A DNA stretch of 64,000 bases from Guyparkeria halophila. GTDB taxonomy: Bacteria > Pseudomonadota > Gammaproteobacteria > Halothiobacillales > Halothiobacillaceae. The translations under genes were made by a program, and so were the position numbers. Position 1 is the first letter of the stretch, and the number at the start of each line of letters is the position of its first letter. Location of the stretch: positions 1,619,501 to 1,683,500 of the forward strand of contig NZ_CP140153.1 in NCBI RefSeq assembly GCF_034479635.1, read 5' to 3'. Positions 20,916 to 29,172 of the stretch are shown here, piece by piece. The notes under the pieces are model-generated. The model saw nothing but the letters and a program-made list of their open reading frames with translations, was not told where the DNA came from and searched no databases.

Positions 20916-21386
20916 TCAGTTGCGTAGCGTCGCGATCAATCGCTTGGGTTTCAAGAGTAGATCAAGGGCGCTGTTGATGTCCGGGCAGACCACGTCGCAG
21001 GCATCCAGCGCGTGCCGCGAGAGCCCCTCGGGCTGCATCACACCGAGCCCCAGCACCGCTTCGGCCAGCATCAGGGCATCGTTGCGACCATTGCCGATGG
21101 TGACGCATTCGCGCGCCGAGAGCGTACGCACGTAACGCTGCTTCGCCTCGTCCTGCAGGTGGTCGGACAAGGTCGAGAGCGTCACCGGCAGATCAACCAG
21201 TCGCCCCTCGACGTCACCGTAGGTATCGGCGGTGATCACGTGCACGTCGACGTGCTTGGCCAGTTCACGCAGGCGTTCGCCCACACCTTCGACCAGGGCA
21301 CCGTCGAGCGCCAGCGTGCCGTTGTAGTCGAGTACCAGGTGCGACAAATGCAAGACGCCCCGACTGGGGATAGTGATTTCCAGCAT
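20916..21386 (-). CDS. HAD-superfamily hydrolase-like protein
   Basis: Small HAD-fold protein of 156 residues. Motif I is LDYNGTLALDG, with Asn replacing the usual second Asp (DxDGT becomes DYNGT), as in a subgroup of HAD proteins with P-type ATPase-like cores. Motif II-like VITADTYG and motif IV-like TIGNGRNDALML are present. Function is probably a phosphatase; the substrate is unknown. It begins only three bases after the mrp stop codon, its ribosome-binding site GAGGAG lies in the last mrp codons, and the two are almost certainly translated together. Confidence 0.82.
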   Translation of the reverse strand: MLEITIPSRGVLHLSHLVLDYNGTLALDGALVEGVGERLRELAKHVDVHVITADTYGDVEGRLVDLPVTLSTLSDHLQDEAKQRYVRTLSARECVTIGNGRNDALMLAEAVLGLGVMQPEGLSRHALDACDVVCPDINSALDLLLKPKRLIATLRN

Positions 21387-21389
21387 GGT

Positions 21390-22502
21390 TTACTCCTCGA
21401 TGACGATTTCGGGGCCGGCCTGTTCCTCGGCGCGCACGGCACGCCCGAGGCCCGCCGCCAGTCGCCGCGCGGCCTGGCGGTAGGTGCCGGCCAGCGCGCC
21501 GGTGGGGTCCTTGGCAACCGTCGGGGTACCGGCATCCAGATCCTCGCGGATCCGCAGGTCCAGCGGCAGACGACCCAGCAACTCGGTGTCGTACCGGCGG
21601 GCGATCGATTCACCGCCACCCTCACCGAAGATCGCCTCGACGTGTCCGCAGTTCGAACAGACGTGGGTCGCCATGTTCTCGATCACGCCGAGGATCGGCA
21701 CGTTCACCTTGTTGAACATGTTGATCGCCTTGCGCGCATCCAGCGTGGCGATCTCCTGGGGCGTGGTCACGATCACGCTGCCCGCCACCGGCACCTTCTG
21801 CGCCAGTGTCAGCTGCACGTCACCGGTGCCCGGCGGCATGTCGACGACCAGGTAATCCAGGCCGTCCCAGCGGGTGTCGTTGAGCAGTTGCATCAGGGCC
21901 GAGGTGACCATCGGGCCGCGCCAGACCATGGCCGATTCCTCGTCCACCAGATAGCCGATCGACATGGTCTGCAGGCCGTGGGCCTCGACCGGCGCCATCG
22001 ACTTGTCGTCGACCTGGCGCGGCTTTTCATGGCTACCGAGCATGCTCGGCTGGCTGGGGCCATAGATGTCGGCATCCAGCAGCCCCACCTTCGCCCCATC
22101 CGCCGCCAGGGCCAGCGCGAGGTTGATGCTGGTACTGGACTTGCCCACGCCGCCCTTGCCCGAGGCCACCGCGATGATGTTCTTCACGCCGGGCAACGGC
22201 TTGCCATGCATCGCCGACCCCTCCGGGGCGACAAACGCCACCGTGACGTCAGGATCCAGCGAGGCATCGACGGTCGTCACTGCCTCACGCACCCGACTGG
22301 TCAGCTCGGCCTCCCAGTCGCCCGGCGGGTAATCGAGGACGATATCGATCTGACACGAAGAATTGCGGCACTCGACACGCTCGATCGCCCCCGATTCGGC
22401 CAGCGTCTGCCCGTTATTGGGGTCGCAAATCGCCTCCACCGCACGCTGGATATCGGCGTTTCGTTCATCGTTCGCGTTGCGCTTCTTGCCGAACAGGCCC
22501 AT
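21390..22502 (-). CDS. mrp: Mrp/ApbC iron-sulfur cluster carrier ATPase
   Basis: P-loop NTPase that binds and transfers iron-sulfur clusters to apoproteins. From the ATG at 22502 the 370-residue product has an N-terminal MIP18-like domain (about 12-90), the deviant Walker A GKGGVGKSS, DADIYGPSQPSMLG, VVDMPPGTGDVQLTL and the cluster-binding CSNCG motif. It has the acidic C-terminal tail (GPEIVIEE) typical of proteobacterial ApbC. A GGGGAGAG site lies upstream. A TTG at 22505 could add one residue. It is followed immediately by the HAD gene. Confidence 0.94.
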   Translation of the reverse strand: MGLFGKKRNANDERNADIQRAVEAICDPNNGQTLAESGAIERVECRNSSCQIDIVLDYPPGDWEAELTSRVREAVTTVDASLDPDVTVAFVAPEGSAMHGKPLPGVKNIIAVASGKGGVGKSSTSINLALALAADGAKVGLLDADIYGPSQPSMLGSHEKPRQVDDKSMAPVEAHGLQTMSIGYLVDEESAMVWRGPMVTSALMQLLNDTRWDGLDYLVVDMPPGTGDVQLTLAQKVPVAGSVIVTTPQEIATLDARKAINMFNKVNVPILGVIENMATHVCSNCGHVEAIFGEGGGESIARRYDTELLGRLPLDLRIREDLDAGTPTVAKDPTGALAGTYRQAARRLAAGLGRAVRAEEQAGPEIVIEE

Positions 22503-22607
22503 CAAGCTCGTCTCTCCCCTTGGTTTATTTGGCCACAGAGCCGGCTCTCGACCGACTTAGCCCACTAGGGTAGCAAAATCGGACCATTCTGGTCTGGTTA
22601 GGGAGCA

Positions 22608-25001
22608 TCAGGCCAGTCGTCTCTCGGCCTCGATCACCGTCTGCTGCATGGGCAGAAGGCTGTCGGGATTCAGGGACAGGCTCGAGATGCCCTGCTCGAC
22701 CAGCCACTCGCTGATCTCGGGGAAATCCGAGGGGGCCTGACCGCAGATCCCGATGTACTTGCCCTGCTCGCGGCAGGCGGCAATCGCCATCGCCATCAGC
22801 TTCTTGACCGCCGGGTTGCGCTCGTCCAGCCCCTCGATCAGCGAGGAGTCGCGATCCACCCCCAGGGTCAGCTGGGTGAGATCGTTCGAGCCGATGGAAA
22901 AACCGTCGACATGTTCGAGAAATTCCTCGGCCAACAGCGCATTGGCCGGGATTTCGCACATGAGATACACCTTGAGGTCATGCCGTCCCCGCTCCAGTCC
23001 CGCCTGGGTCATCAGGGCGAGCACCCGGTCGACCTCCTCGACGCTGCGCACGAACGGCAGCATCACCTGGGCATTGGTCAGGCCCATCCCCTCGCGCACC
23101 CGTCGCAGGGCCTCGCACTCGAGCGCGAAGGCCTCGGCGAACGACTCGGCGTAGTACCGCGAGGCGCCGCGAAACCCGAGCATGGGGTTTTCCTCGTGGG
23201 GCTCGAAACCCGCCCCACCGACCATCGCGGCGTACTCGTTGGACTTGAAGTCAGACAGGCGCACGATCACCGGGCGCGGGTGGAAGGCCGCCGCGATCGT
23301 GCCCACGCCCTCGGCGAGCTTGCGGATATAGAACTCGCGGCGATCATCGAACCCCGCGGTATGCCGATCGATCTCGGCCTGCGTCTGGGCGTCGAGCTGG
23401 TCGTATTCCAGCAACGCCCGGGGATGAATCCCGATGCGGTTGTTGATGATGAATTCCAGGCGCGCCAGCCCCACGCCCGCCGCCGGCAAGGAGGACAGGC
23501 GAAACGCCTGCTCGGGATCGCCGAGATTGATCATCAGATCGGTGCGCGTGGTTTCCGTCACCGAGTGGTCGATCCGCTCGACCGTGAACGGCAACACGCC
23601 ACGATAGACGTGTCCGGTGCTGCCCTCGGCGCAGGAGACGGTCACCTCTTCGCCGTCGGCAACCCGCTCGGTGGCATCACCGCAGCCGACGATTGCCGGG
23701 ATGCCCAGCTCACGGGCGATGATCGCGGCGTGGCAGGTCCGTCCGCCCCGGTTGGTGACGATGGCACCGGCGCGTTTCATGATCGGCTCCCAATCGGGAT
23801 CGGTCATGTCGGTAATCAGGATCTCACCGTCGTCGAGCTTCGCCATTTCGGCCGAGGATTCGATCGTGCGGGCGCGGCCGGCGGCAATACGCTCGCCGAC
23901 GCTCTTGCCCTCCACCAGCACCTCGCCCCGTTCCTCGAGCCGGTAGGTGGCATGGGTGGCCGCCTCGCGTTGCGAGTGAACCGTCTCGGGGCGCGCCTGC
24001 AGGATGAACAACTCCCCGCTGTCGCCGTCCTTGGCCCACTCGATGTCCATCGGGCGGAATTCGCCGGCCTGCTCGCTGTAGTGGCGCTCGATCTCCACGG
24101 CGAACCGTGCCAGCGTCAGCACCTCCTCGTCGCTGATCGCGAAACGTTGGCGCTGCTCGAGCGGCACGTCGACATTGCGGGTCGAGGCACCATGGCGGGC
24201 ATCCTCGGTGTAGATCATGCGGATCGCCTTTTCGCCCAGCTGGCGCGAGACGATCGGGCACAGCCCTTCCTTGAGCATCGGCTTGAAGACGTAGAACTCG
24301 TCGGGATTGACGGCCCCCTGCACCACGTTCTCGCCCAGCCCGTAGGCGGCGGTAATGAATACTGCTTCCCGGAACCCGGATTCGGTATCGATGCTGAACA
24401 TCACCCCCGAGGCGGCCTTGTCGGAACGCACCATCTTCTGCACCCCGGCGGACAGGGCCACGGCCATGTGATCGAAGCCCTGGTGCACGCGGTAGGAGAT
24501 CGCCCGATCGGTGAACAGGGAAGCGAACACGTGCCGGATGCTGTCGATCAGGGCCTCTTCGCCGGCGATGTTGAGGTAGCTTTCCTGCTGGCCGGCGAAC
24601 GATGCGGTGGGCAGATCCTCGGCGGTGGCCGAGCTGCGCACGGCGACGTCGGTGTTCCCGCCGTATTCCCGGCCCAGTTCCCGGTAGGCGGCAACGATCT
24701 CCTCGGCAAGATCCGCCGGCATCTCACCCTCGGCAATCCAGCTGCGGATCTGCCGACCCGCCTTCTCCAGTGCGGTGACGTCGTTGGTGTCGAGCGGGCC
24801 GAGCACGCCGCTGATCCGGTCAACCAGGTGGTTGTGCCGCAGGTAATGGCGATAGGCCTCGGCGGTGGTGGCAAAACCGTCGGGCACCCGCACACCCCGC
24901 TCGCCCAGCTGGGCCACCATCTCGCCCAGCGAGGCGTTCTTGCCACCCACCGTGGCCACATCGTTCATACCCAGTTCGGAAAATCGACGCACAAAGCGCA
25001 T
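22608..25001 (-). CDS. ppsA: Phosphoenolpyruvate synthase
   Basis: Converts pyruvate and ATP to phosphoenolpyruvate, AMP and phosphate for gluconeogenesis. The open frame is longer, but a GGGAGAGG ribosome-binding site directly before the ATG at 25001 sets a 797-residue product, close to the E. coli length. It has the N-terminal ATP-binding domain (VGGKNASLGEM), the swivelling domain with the phosphorylated His in NRGGRTCHAAIIARELG, and the C-terminal barrel with the catalytic Cys in GICGQAPSD. It is divergent from the beta-lactamase-fold gene. Confidence 0.96.
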   Translation of the reverse strand: MRFVRRFSELGMNDVATVGGKNASLGEMVAQLGERGVRVPDGFATTAEAYRHYLRHNHLVDRISGVLGPLDTNDVTALEKAGRQIRSWIAEGEMPADLAEEIVAAYRELGREYGGNTDVAVRSSATAEDLPTASFAGQQESYLNIAGEEALIDSIRHVFASLFTDRAISYRVHQGFDHMAVALSAGVQKMVRSDKAASGVMFSIDTESGFREAVFITAAYGLGENVVQGAVNPDEFYVFKPMLKEGLCPIVSRQLGEKAIRMIYTEDARHGASTRNVDVPLEQRQRFAISDEEVLTLARFAVEIERHYSEQAGEFRPMDIEWAKDGDSGELFILQARPETVHSQREAATHATYRLEERGEVLVEGKSVGERIAAGRARTIESSAEMAKLDDGEILITDMTDPDWEPIMKRAGAIVTNRGGRTCHAAIIARELGIPAIVGCGDATERVADGEEVTVSCAEGSTGHVYRGVLPFTVERIDHSVTETTRTDLMINLGDPEQAFRLSSLPAAGVGLARLEFIINNRIGIHPRALLEYDQLDAQTQAEIDRHTAGFDDRREFYIRKLAEGVGTIAAAFHPRPVIVRLSDFKSNEYAAMVGGAGFEPHEENPMLGFRGASRYYAESFAEAFALECEALRRVREGMGLTNAQVMLPFVRSVEEVDRVLALMTQAGLERGRHDLKVYLMCEIPANALLAEEFLEHVDGFSIGSNDLTQLTLGVDRDSSLIEGLDERNPAVKKLMAMAIAACREQGKYIGICGQAPSDFPEISEWLVEQGISSLSLNPDSLLPMQQTVIEAERRLA

Positions 25002-25105
25002 CACTGCCTCTCCCTTGCTCATTTGCAGTTGCCATCTCGGGGGATGCCACCTTGGTTCGAGCTTAGCACCGGCCGAGAATCCGTTGGCGGAACCTTTACG
25101 CAAAT

Positions 25106-25128
25106 ATTCGGTCCATCGAATGTATACT
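25106..25128 (+). promoter_or_regulatory. Candidate promoter and inverted repeat before the MBL-fold gene
   Basis: ATTCG (25106-25110) and CGAAT (25117-25121) form an inverted repeat with a six-base spacer, directly followed by TATACT (25123-25128), a good -10 element 28 bases before the ATG. No clear -35 is seen, which with the repeat suggests activator control. Inference only. Confidence 0.4.
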
Positions 25129-25155
25129 TGGGCGCCGCCCTCACAGGAGACCCCC

Positions 25156-26121
25156 ATGCAACGACTCACTGCCCTGCTTGCCGGCACCCTTTCCATGCTG
25201 GCCGGCACCCTGGCCCTGCTGGCCACGACCCTCGGTCATGCCGATGCCGAGACCCTCTACCAGCCAACCGCCGAGCCGGTCACCGATTCGGTGTACGCCA
25301 TCATCGGTCCGACCGATGCGCGCACCTATGAGAACCACGGCATGAATGCCAACTACGGGGTGATCGTGACCGATGAGGGTGTCATCCTGATCGATTCCGG
25401 CCCGGGCGCCTTCAGCGGCCCCAATATCGAGCGGGCCGTCGCCGCGGTCAGTGACCAGCCGATCCGCTGGGTGATCAATATCGGCGTACAGGACCATCGC
25501 TGGCTGGGCAACGACTATTTCAAGAAACAGGGGGCGGAGGTGATCGCCTTCGAGGCGACGGTCGAGTCGCAGAAGGCATTCGCCGACCAGCACATGGAAG
25601 GCCGCCTGCCCGAGGCGCTGGGCGAACGCTTCGAGGGCACCCAGCCGGCCTACGCCGACCGCCTGCTCGAAGGCGACACCGCCAGCATTACCCTGGGTGG
25701 CACCGAGCTCGAACTCTCGCTCACCAACGCCCACTTTCCGGGGGACGCGATGGCCTATCTGCCGCAAAGCGACGTGGTGTTTACCGGTGACCTAGTCTAC
25801 GTCGACCGGTTGCTGGGCATCCACCCGTGGTCGAACCCCAAAAATGGACTGGAGGCCTTCGCTCGACTCGACGCAATCGACCCGGACCACGTCGTCCCGG
25901 GCCACGGCCGCGTCAGTGACATGGAGCGCGCGCGACGCGACTCCGGCGACTACTACGACTTCCTGGTCAACACGATCGGCGAGGCGGCTCGCAACTTCGA
26001 GGCCATGAGCGAGGTGATGAATGCCCACCAGGACATGGAGCAATTCAAGCACCTCGAACACTACGACAGCTGGCACGGCACCAACATGAACCGCACCTTC
26101 ATCCTGTTCGAAGGCATGTAA
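25156..26121 (+). CDS. Periplasmic metallo-beta-lactamase-fold protein, degenerate metal site
   Basis: Secreted protein of 321 residues with a signal peptide (about 1-31, LLATTLGHADA) and the fold of SoxH-like metallo-hydrolases. Later metal motifs are intact: His193 in NAHFPGD, Asp212 in FTGDL and His250 in VPGHGR. At the place of the usual HxHxDH motif the sequence is IGVQDH (109-114), so only Asp113 and His114 remain. Metal site 1 is thus probably lost and catalysis altered or absent. AGGAG lies before the ATG at 25156. SoxH-type proteins accompany sulfur oxidation in some bacteria, but no sox genes are seen here. Confidence 0.82.
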   Translation: MQRLTALLAGTLSMLAGTLALLATTLGHADAETLYQPTAEPVTDSVYAIIGPTDARTYENHGMNANYGVIVTDEGVILIDSGPGAFSGPNIERAVAAVSDQPIRWVINIGVQDHRWLGNDYFKKQGAEVIAFEATVESQKAFADQHMEGRLPEALGERFEGTQPAYADRLLEGDTASITLGGTELELSLTNAHFPGDAMAYLPQSDVVFTGDLVYVDRLLGIHPWSNPKNGLEAFARLDAIDPDHVVPGHGRVSDMERARRDSGDYYDFLVNTIGEAARNFEAMSEVMNAHQDMEQFKHLEHYDSWHGTNMNRTFILFEGM

Positions 26122-26170
26122 CGCGAACGGCAAGCCGCCCACCATTGGATCGGTGGGCCGCCTGCAACCG

Positions 26171-26201
26171 AAAAAAAACGGGGCATGCGCCCCGTTTTTT
26201 T
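26171..26201. terminator. Bidirectional intrinsic terminator
   Basis: Eight A, then CGGGGC pairing with GCCCCG across a short ATG-centred loop, then seven T. The structure can end transcription of the MBL-fold gene from the left and of the hypothetical minus-strand gene from the right. Confidence 0.9.
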
Positions 26202-26225
26202 GTGCCTTCTTCTTCCCGCTCGGTT

Positions 26226-26477
26226 TCAGTCCGACACAGGACGGGCCATCTCGATCCGGCCCACGGCCAGCCGTTCATCGCCGTCAAGGATCACCCAGTC
26301 CTCGCCGTGATCGGTAGCCACGTCGATCACCCTGACACGCCGCCAACGGCCATCCACATGAACCTCGGCGTGGCGCTGGTGCAGCGCGGCGGCCTCGAGC
26401 ACATCGAGGATGCCGCAGCGAAAATCGACGTCGGAGGACCCGGGGCCAGACTCGTCAACCATGCGGTTGTCAGCCAT
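26226..26477 (-). CDS. Small hypothetical protein, possibly Rof-like
   Basis: An 83-residue acidic protein from the ATG at 26477 (an upstream start at 26507 is possible). Residues from about 20 onward (FRCGILDVLEAAALHQRHAEVHVDGRW..., then GEDWVILDGDERLAVGRI) follow the pattern of Rho-binding antiterminators of the Rof family: a Cys before a D-x-LE helix, an Sm-like strand with dG, and a final I/L-x-R-I strand. This is a weak, motif-level match. The start overlaps the stop of the upstream membrane-protein gene by eight bases, so translation is probably coupled. Confidence 0.6.
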   Translation of the reverse strand: MADNRMVDESGPGSSDVDFRCGILDVLEAAALHQRHAEVHVDGRWRRVRVIDVATDHGEDWVILDGDERLAVGRIEMARPVSD

Positions 26478-27135
26478 GGAAGGCCATAGCGCCCGAGCGT
26501 CGATCAATCAGGTACAGCCCCAGGGCCACCAGGAACAGTACCGGCAAGGCCGATTCCATGCCCTCCTCCAAGGCGAGCATCACCATGTCGATATTCTCCG
26601 GCAGGGTAATGTCGAATTGCACCCGCAGGATCGACGGGCCGCGATCGACCGCCTTGAGAAGCGGCGAGATCGCCACCGCGAACAGCGCCAGCCACCCCCA
26701 GGGACGACGCCAGCCACCGCGGGCGAACACCTCGCGCCCACCCAGCACCAGCAGCCAGATCAGCGTGATCGTCAGTCCCACCGCAACGGCACCCGCGATC
26801 AGCTTTTCGGCCATGGGCACGCCGGCCATCTGGTAATAGTCCGACTTGAACAGGCTGTCGGTGGTGAACTTCTTGTGCCAGCCCTCTTCCCGGGCCGCCA
26901 GCGCGGCGGCAACCACGGCCATGCCGATCCGCTTACCAAGCCCGATCGGTCGCGCGAACAGCAGCACCGCCGCCAATACCAGCCAAAGCACCGCACTGAG
27001 ATCCTCGAACCAGCCCGTTTCGCTGAACAAGACATCGGCGCGCTCGGCAGGCAGAACGAGACCCAAGTAGACAAGCCAAGCGGCGTAGGCCACCAGCACC
27101 AAGCCTGTCAGGGCAACGAGGGAACGTTGATTCAT
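26470..27135 (-). CDS. Hypothetical integral membrane protein
   Basis: Not recognised. The 221-residue product (ATG at 27135; an ATG at 27150 adds five residues) has about five to six predicted membrane helices: near the start (LVALTGLVLVAYAAWLVYLG), LSAVLWLVLAAVLLF, MAVVAAALAA, LIAGAVAVGLTITLIWLLVLG, WGWLALFAVAISPLL and ALPVLFLVALGLYLI. A conserved-looking loop REEGWHKKFTTDSLFKSDYY lies after the third helix. It shares an eight-base overlap with the small protein downstream and probably forms a two-gene unit with it. Confidence 0.75.
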   Translation of the reverse strand: MNQRSLVALTGLVLVAYAAWLVYLGLVLPAERADVLFSETGWFEDLSAVLWLVLAAVLLFARPIGLGKRIGMAVVAAALAAREEGWHKKFTTDSLFKSDYYQMAGVPMAEKLIAGAVAVGLTITLIWLLVLGGREVFARGGWRRPWGWLALFAVAISPLLKAVDRGPSILRVQFDITLPENIDMVMLALEEGMESALPVLFLVALGLYLIDRRSGAMAFHG

Positions 27136-27196
27136 GGAACGGTCATCCAAAAAATCGCCATGCTACCCAGCCGCGCGCGGAGCGGCAATGCGACGA

Positions 27197-27925
27197 TCAA
27201 TCCACATAGGGACCGCGCTGGCGGATCGGCTCGCCGTGTGGATGGCCGGCGACCACCATCAACTCGCTGCCCTCACTCGCCTCCAGCTCGATGCGCGCCT
27301 CGCCCTCCAGGAAGGCGGCCTGCGCCACGGCGAGCGTCTGGCCATTGACCCGCACGGCCCCGTCCTTGAGATAGACGATCGCCCGCCAGCCGGCCGGCGG
27401 TTCGATGGCATGCCGACCGCCGGCATCCAGCATCACGTGGCGGTACAGCGCGTCGGTCTTCAGGGAGACTCGACCGCCCTCACCGGCAATGCGCCGCTCG
27501 CGTCCGCCGTCGAACGCCACCTCGGGCACGGTCTCGGCAGGGGCCTCCTCGTAGGCCGGTTCGCTGGCCTTCAGTCGACGCGGCAGGTTCACCCAGAGCT
27601 GGATACCGCTGGTGGTCTCTTCGACCGAGGGCATTTCCGAGTGGACGATGCCGGAGCCGGCCGTGAAACGCTGGGCCCCGCCCGGCCCCACGGTCGAGAC
27701 ATTGCCCAGGTTGTCGCGGTGCTCGATCTCGCCACTGAACAGGTAGGTAATCGCCTCGAAGCCGCGATGGGGGTGCTCGGGAAACCCCGTGCCCGCGCCA
27801 AGCTCGAAGTGATCGAACATCACGAACGGATCGAAGTTCATGAACGTCGGCAACGGCAGGTGCCGCTTGACCCGCGCCCCGGCGCCCTCGGCCATCACGG
27901 TGGCATGCCGAATCTCGATGCTCAC
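27197..27925 (-). CDS. Pirin-family bicupin
   Basis: Metal-binding bicupin. Some pirins act as quercetin 2,3-dioxygenases, others as redox-sensing regulators. The 242-residue product has the Pirin N-terminal signature FDPFVMFDHFELGAGTGFPEHPHRGFEAITY with the metal ligands in HPHRGFE, and the second ligand pair in GIVHSEMP. It starts with GTG inside the stop of the upstream reductase gene (GTGA overlap), so the two are translationally coupled. The pairing fits joint defence against quinone or aromatic stress. Confidence 0.9.
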   Translation of the reverse strand: MSIEIRHATVMAEGAGARVKRHLPLPTFMNFDPFVMFDHFELGAGTGFPEHPHRGFEAITYLFSGEIEHRDNLGNVSTVGPGGAQRFTAGSGIVHSEMPSVEETTSGIQLWVNLPRRLKASEPAYEEAPAETVPEVAFDGGRERRIAGEGGRVSLKTDALYRHVMLDAGGRHAIEPPAGWRAIVYLKDGAVRVNGQTLAVAQAAFLEGEARIELEASEGSELMVVAGHPHGEPIRQRGPYVD

Positions 27926-28923
27926 AGCAGCACCTCGCGCTCATCGCGATGCACACCCCGATGGTGGGGTTGGTCGAAGGCGATCTTCGGTCCACGCGGC
28001 ACGATCCCCGTCGGGTTGATCCAGTCGTGGCTGACGTAATAATGGTGCTTGATGTGGTCGAGCCGCACCGTCTCGGCCACGCCGGGCCACTGGTACAACT
28101 CGCGGGTAAACGCCCACAGGTTGGGGAAATCCGTCAGCCGGTGACGGTTACACTTGAAGTGGCCGTAGTAGACCGCATCGAACCGCACCAGGGTGGTGAA
28201 CAATCGCCAGTCCGCCTCGGTGATCCGCGCCCCCGTCAGGAAACGTTGCCGGGAGAGACGTTTCTCCAGCTCGTCGAGCGTCTCGAACAACCGGTCGAAC
28301 GCCGCCTCATAGGCATCCTGCGTGGTCGCGAACCCCGCCCGGTAGACCCCGTTGTTGACCTGCTCGTACACGGTGGCGTTGATCGCATCGATCGCCTCGT
28401 GCAATTCCGTCGGGTAGTAATCGTCACGATTACCGGTCAGGTCATCGAACGCCGAATTGAACATGCGGATGATCTCGGACGACTCGTTGTTGACGATCGT
28501 CTGGCGCTGCTTGTCCCAGAGCACCGGCACGGTAACGATGCCGCTGACCTTGGGGTCCGCACGGGTGTAGAGCTGATGGAGGTGATGCGCACCCATCTGG
28601 CTGTCCGGGGTGGTGCCGGGGAAGTCACCGAAGTGCCAGCCCTCCGCGCGCATGTGCGGATGGACCACGTCCACGCTGATCAAGTCCTCGAGCCCCTTGA
28701 TCGCGCGAAAGATCAGGGTGCGATGCGCCCAGGGACAGGCGTAGGAGACGTACAAGTGGTACCGCCCGGCCTCGGCGGGAAAGCCGCCCTCGCCACTCGG
28801 TCCCGGCGAACCGTCGGGCGTGATCCAGTGACGGAACATCGAGTCCTTGCGGACGAATTCGCCGCCCTCGGTTTCCGATTCGAACCAATCGGTGTGCAAC
28901 TTCCCCTCGACCAGCAGACTCAT
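27922..28923 (-). CDS. yqjG: Glutathionyl-hydroquinone reductase (YqjG/ECM4 family)
   Basis: Omega/Xi-class glutathione transferase that reduces glutathionyl-hydroquinones to hydroquinones. The 333-residue product has the catalytic SYACPWAHRT with Cys63, the same position as in E. coli YqjG, and conserved stretches such as DPKVSGIVTVPVLWD, NNESSEIIRMFN and TEADWRLFTTLVRFDAVY. A GGAGG site seven bases before the ATG at 28923 sets the start. It is co-transcribed with the pirin gene, which overlaps its stop. Confidence 0.95.
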   Translation of the reverse strand: MSLLVEGKLHTDWFESETEGGEFVRKDSMFRHWITPDGSPGPSGEGGFPAEAGRYHLYVSYACPWAHRTLIFRAIKGLEDLISVDVVHPHMRAEGWHFGDFPGTTPDSQMGAHHLHQLYTRADPKVSGIVTVPVLWDKQRQTIVNNESSEIIRMFNSAFDDLTGNRDDYYPTELHEAIDAINATVYEQVNNGVYRAGFATTQDAYEAAFDRLFETLDELEKRLSRQRFLTGARITEADWRLFTTLVRFDAVYYGHFKCNRHRLTDFPNLWAFTRELYQWPGVAETVRLDHIKHHYYVSHDWINPTGIVPRGPKIAFDQPHHRGVHRDEREVLL

Positions 28924-29172
28924 CACTTCCTCCGTTCCCATGTCCCACCGGGGTTCTCCCCGAAATCAAGCGCCGGAGTATGGACCAAACACAGCATCAT
29001 GTTGTCGCACTATTCATGATCGGTCATTCAATTCCGTCACACCTTTCCCAGGCTCACCCGACCACCCGACTTATGCCCCGATCACGAGATTCTGTGGCGA
29101 AAACAACGTCCTGACGGGCATTTGGCCCTACCATGAAGGCTCATCCGCTTTCCACGACTCGACGACCGCCTC

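Noticed and set aside
22911-25331. Open frame of 806 codons on the plus strand opposite ppsA
   Set aside because: It is antisense to a gene with full catalytic motifs. Its Arg/His/Gly-rich product has no recognisable domain, and long antisense frames are common in high-GC DNA.
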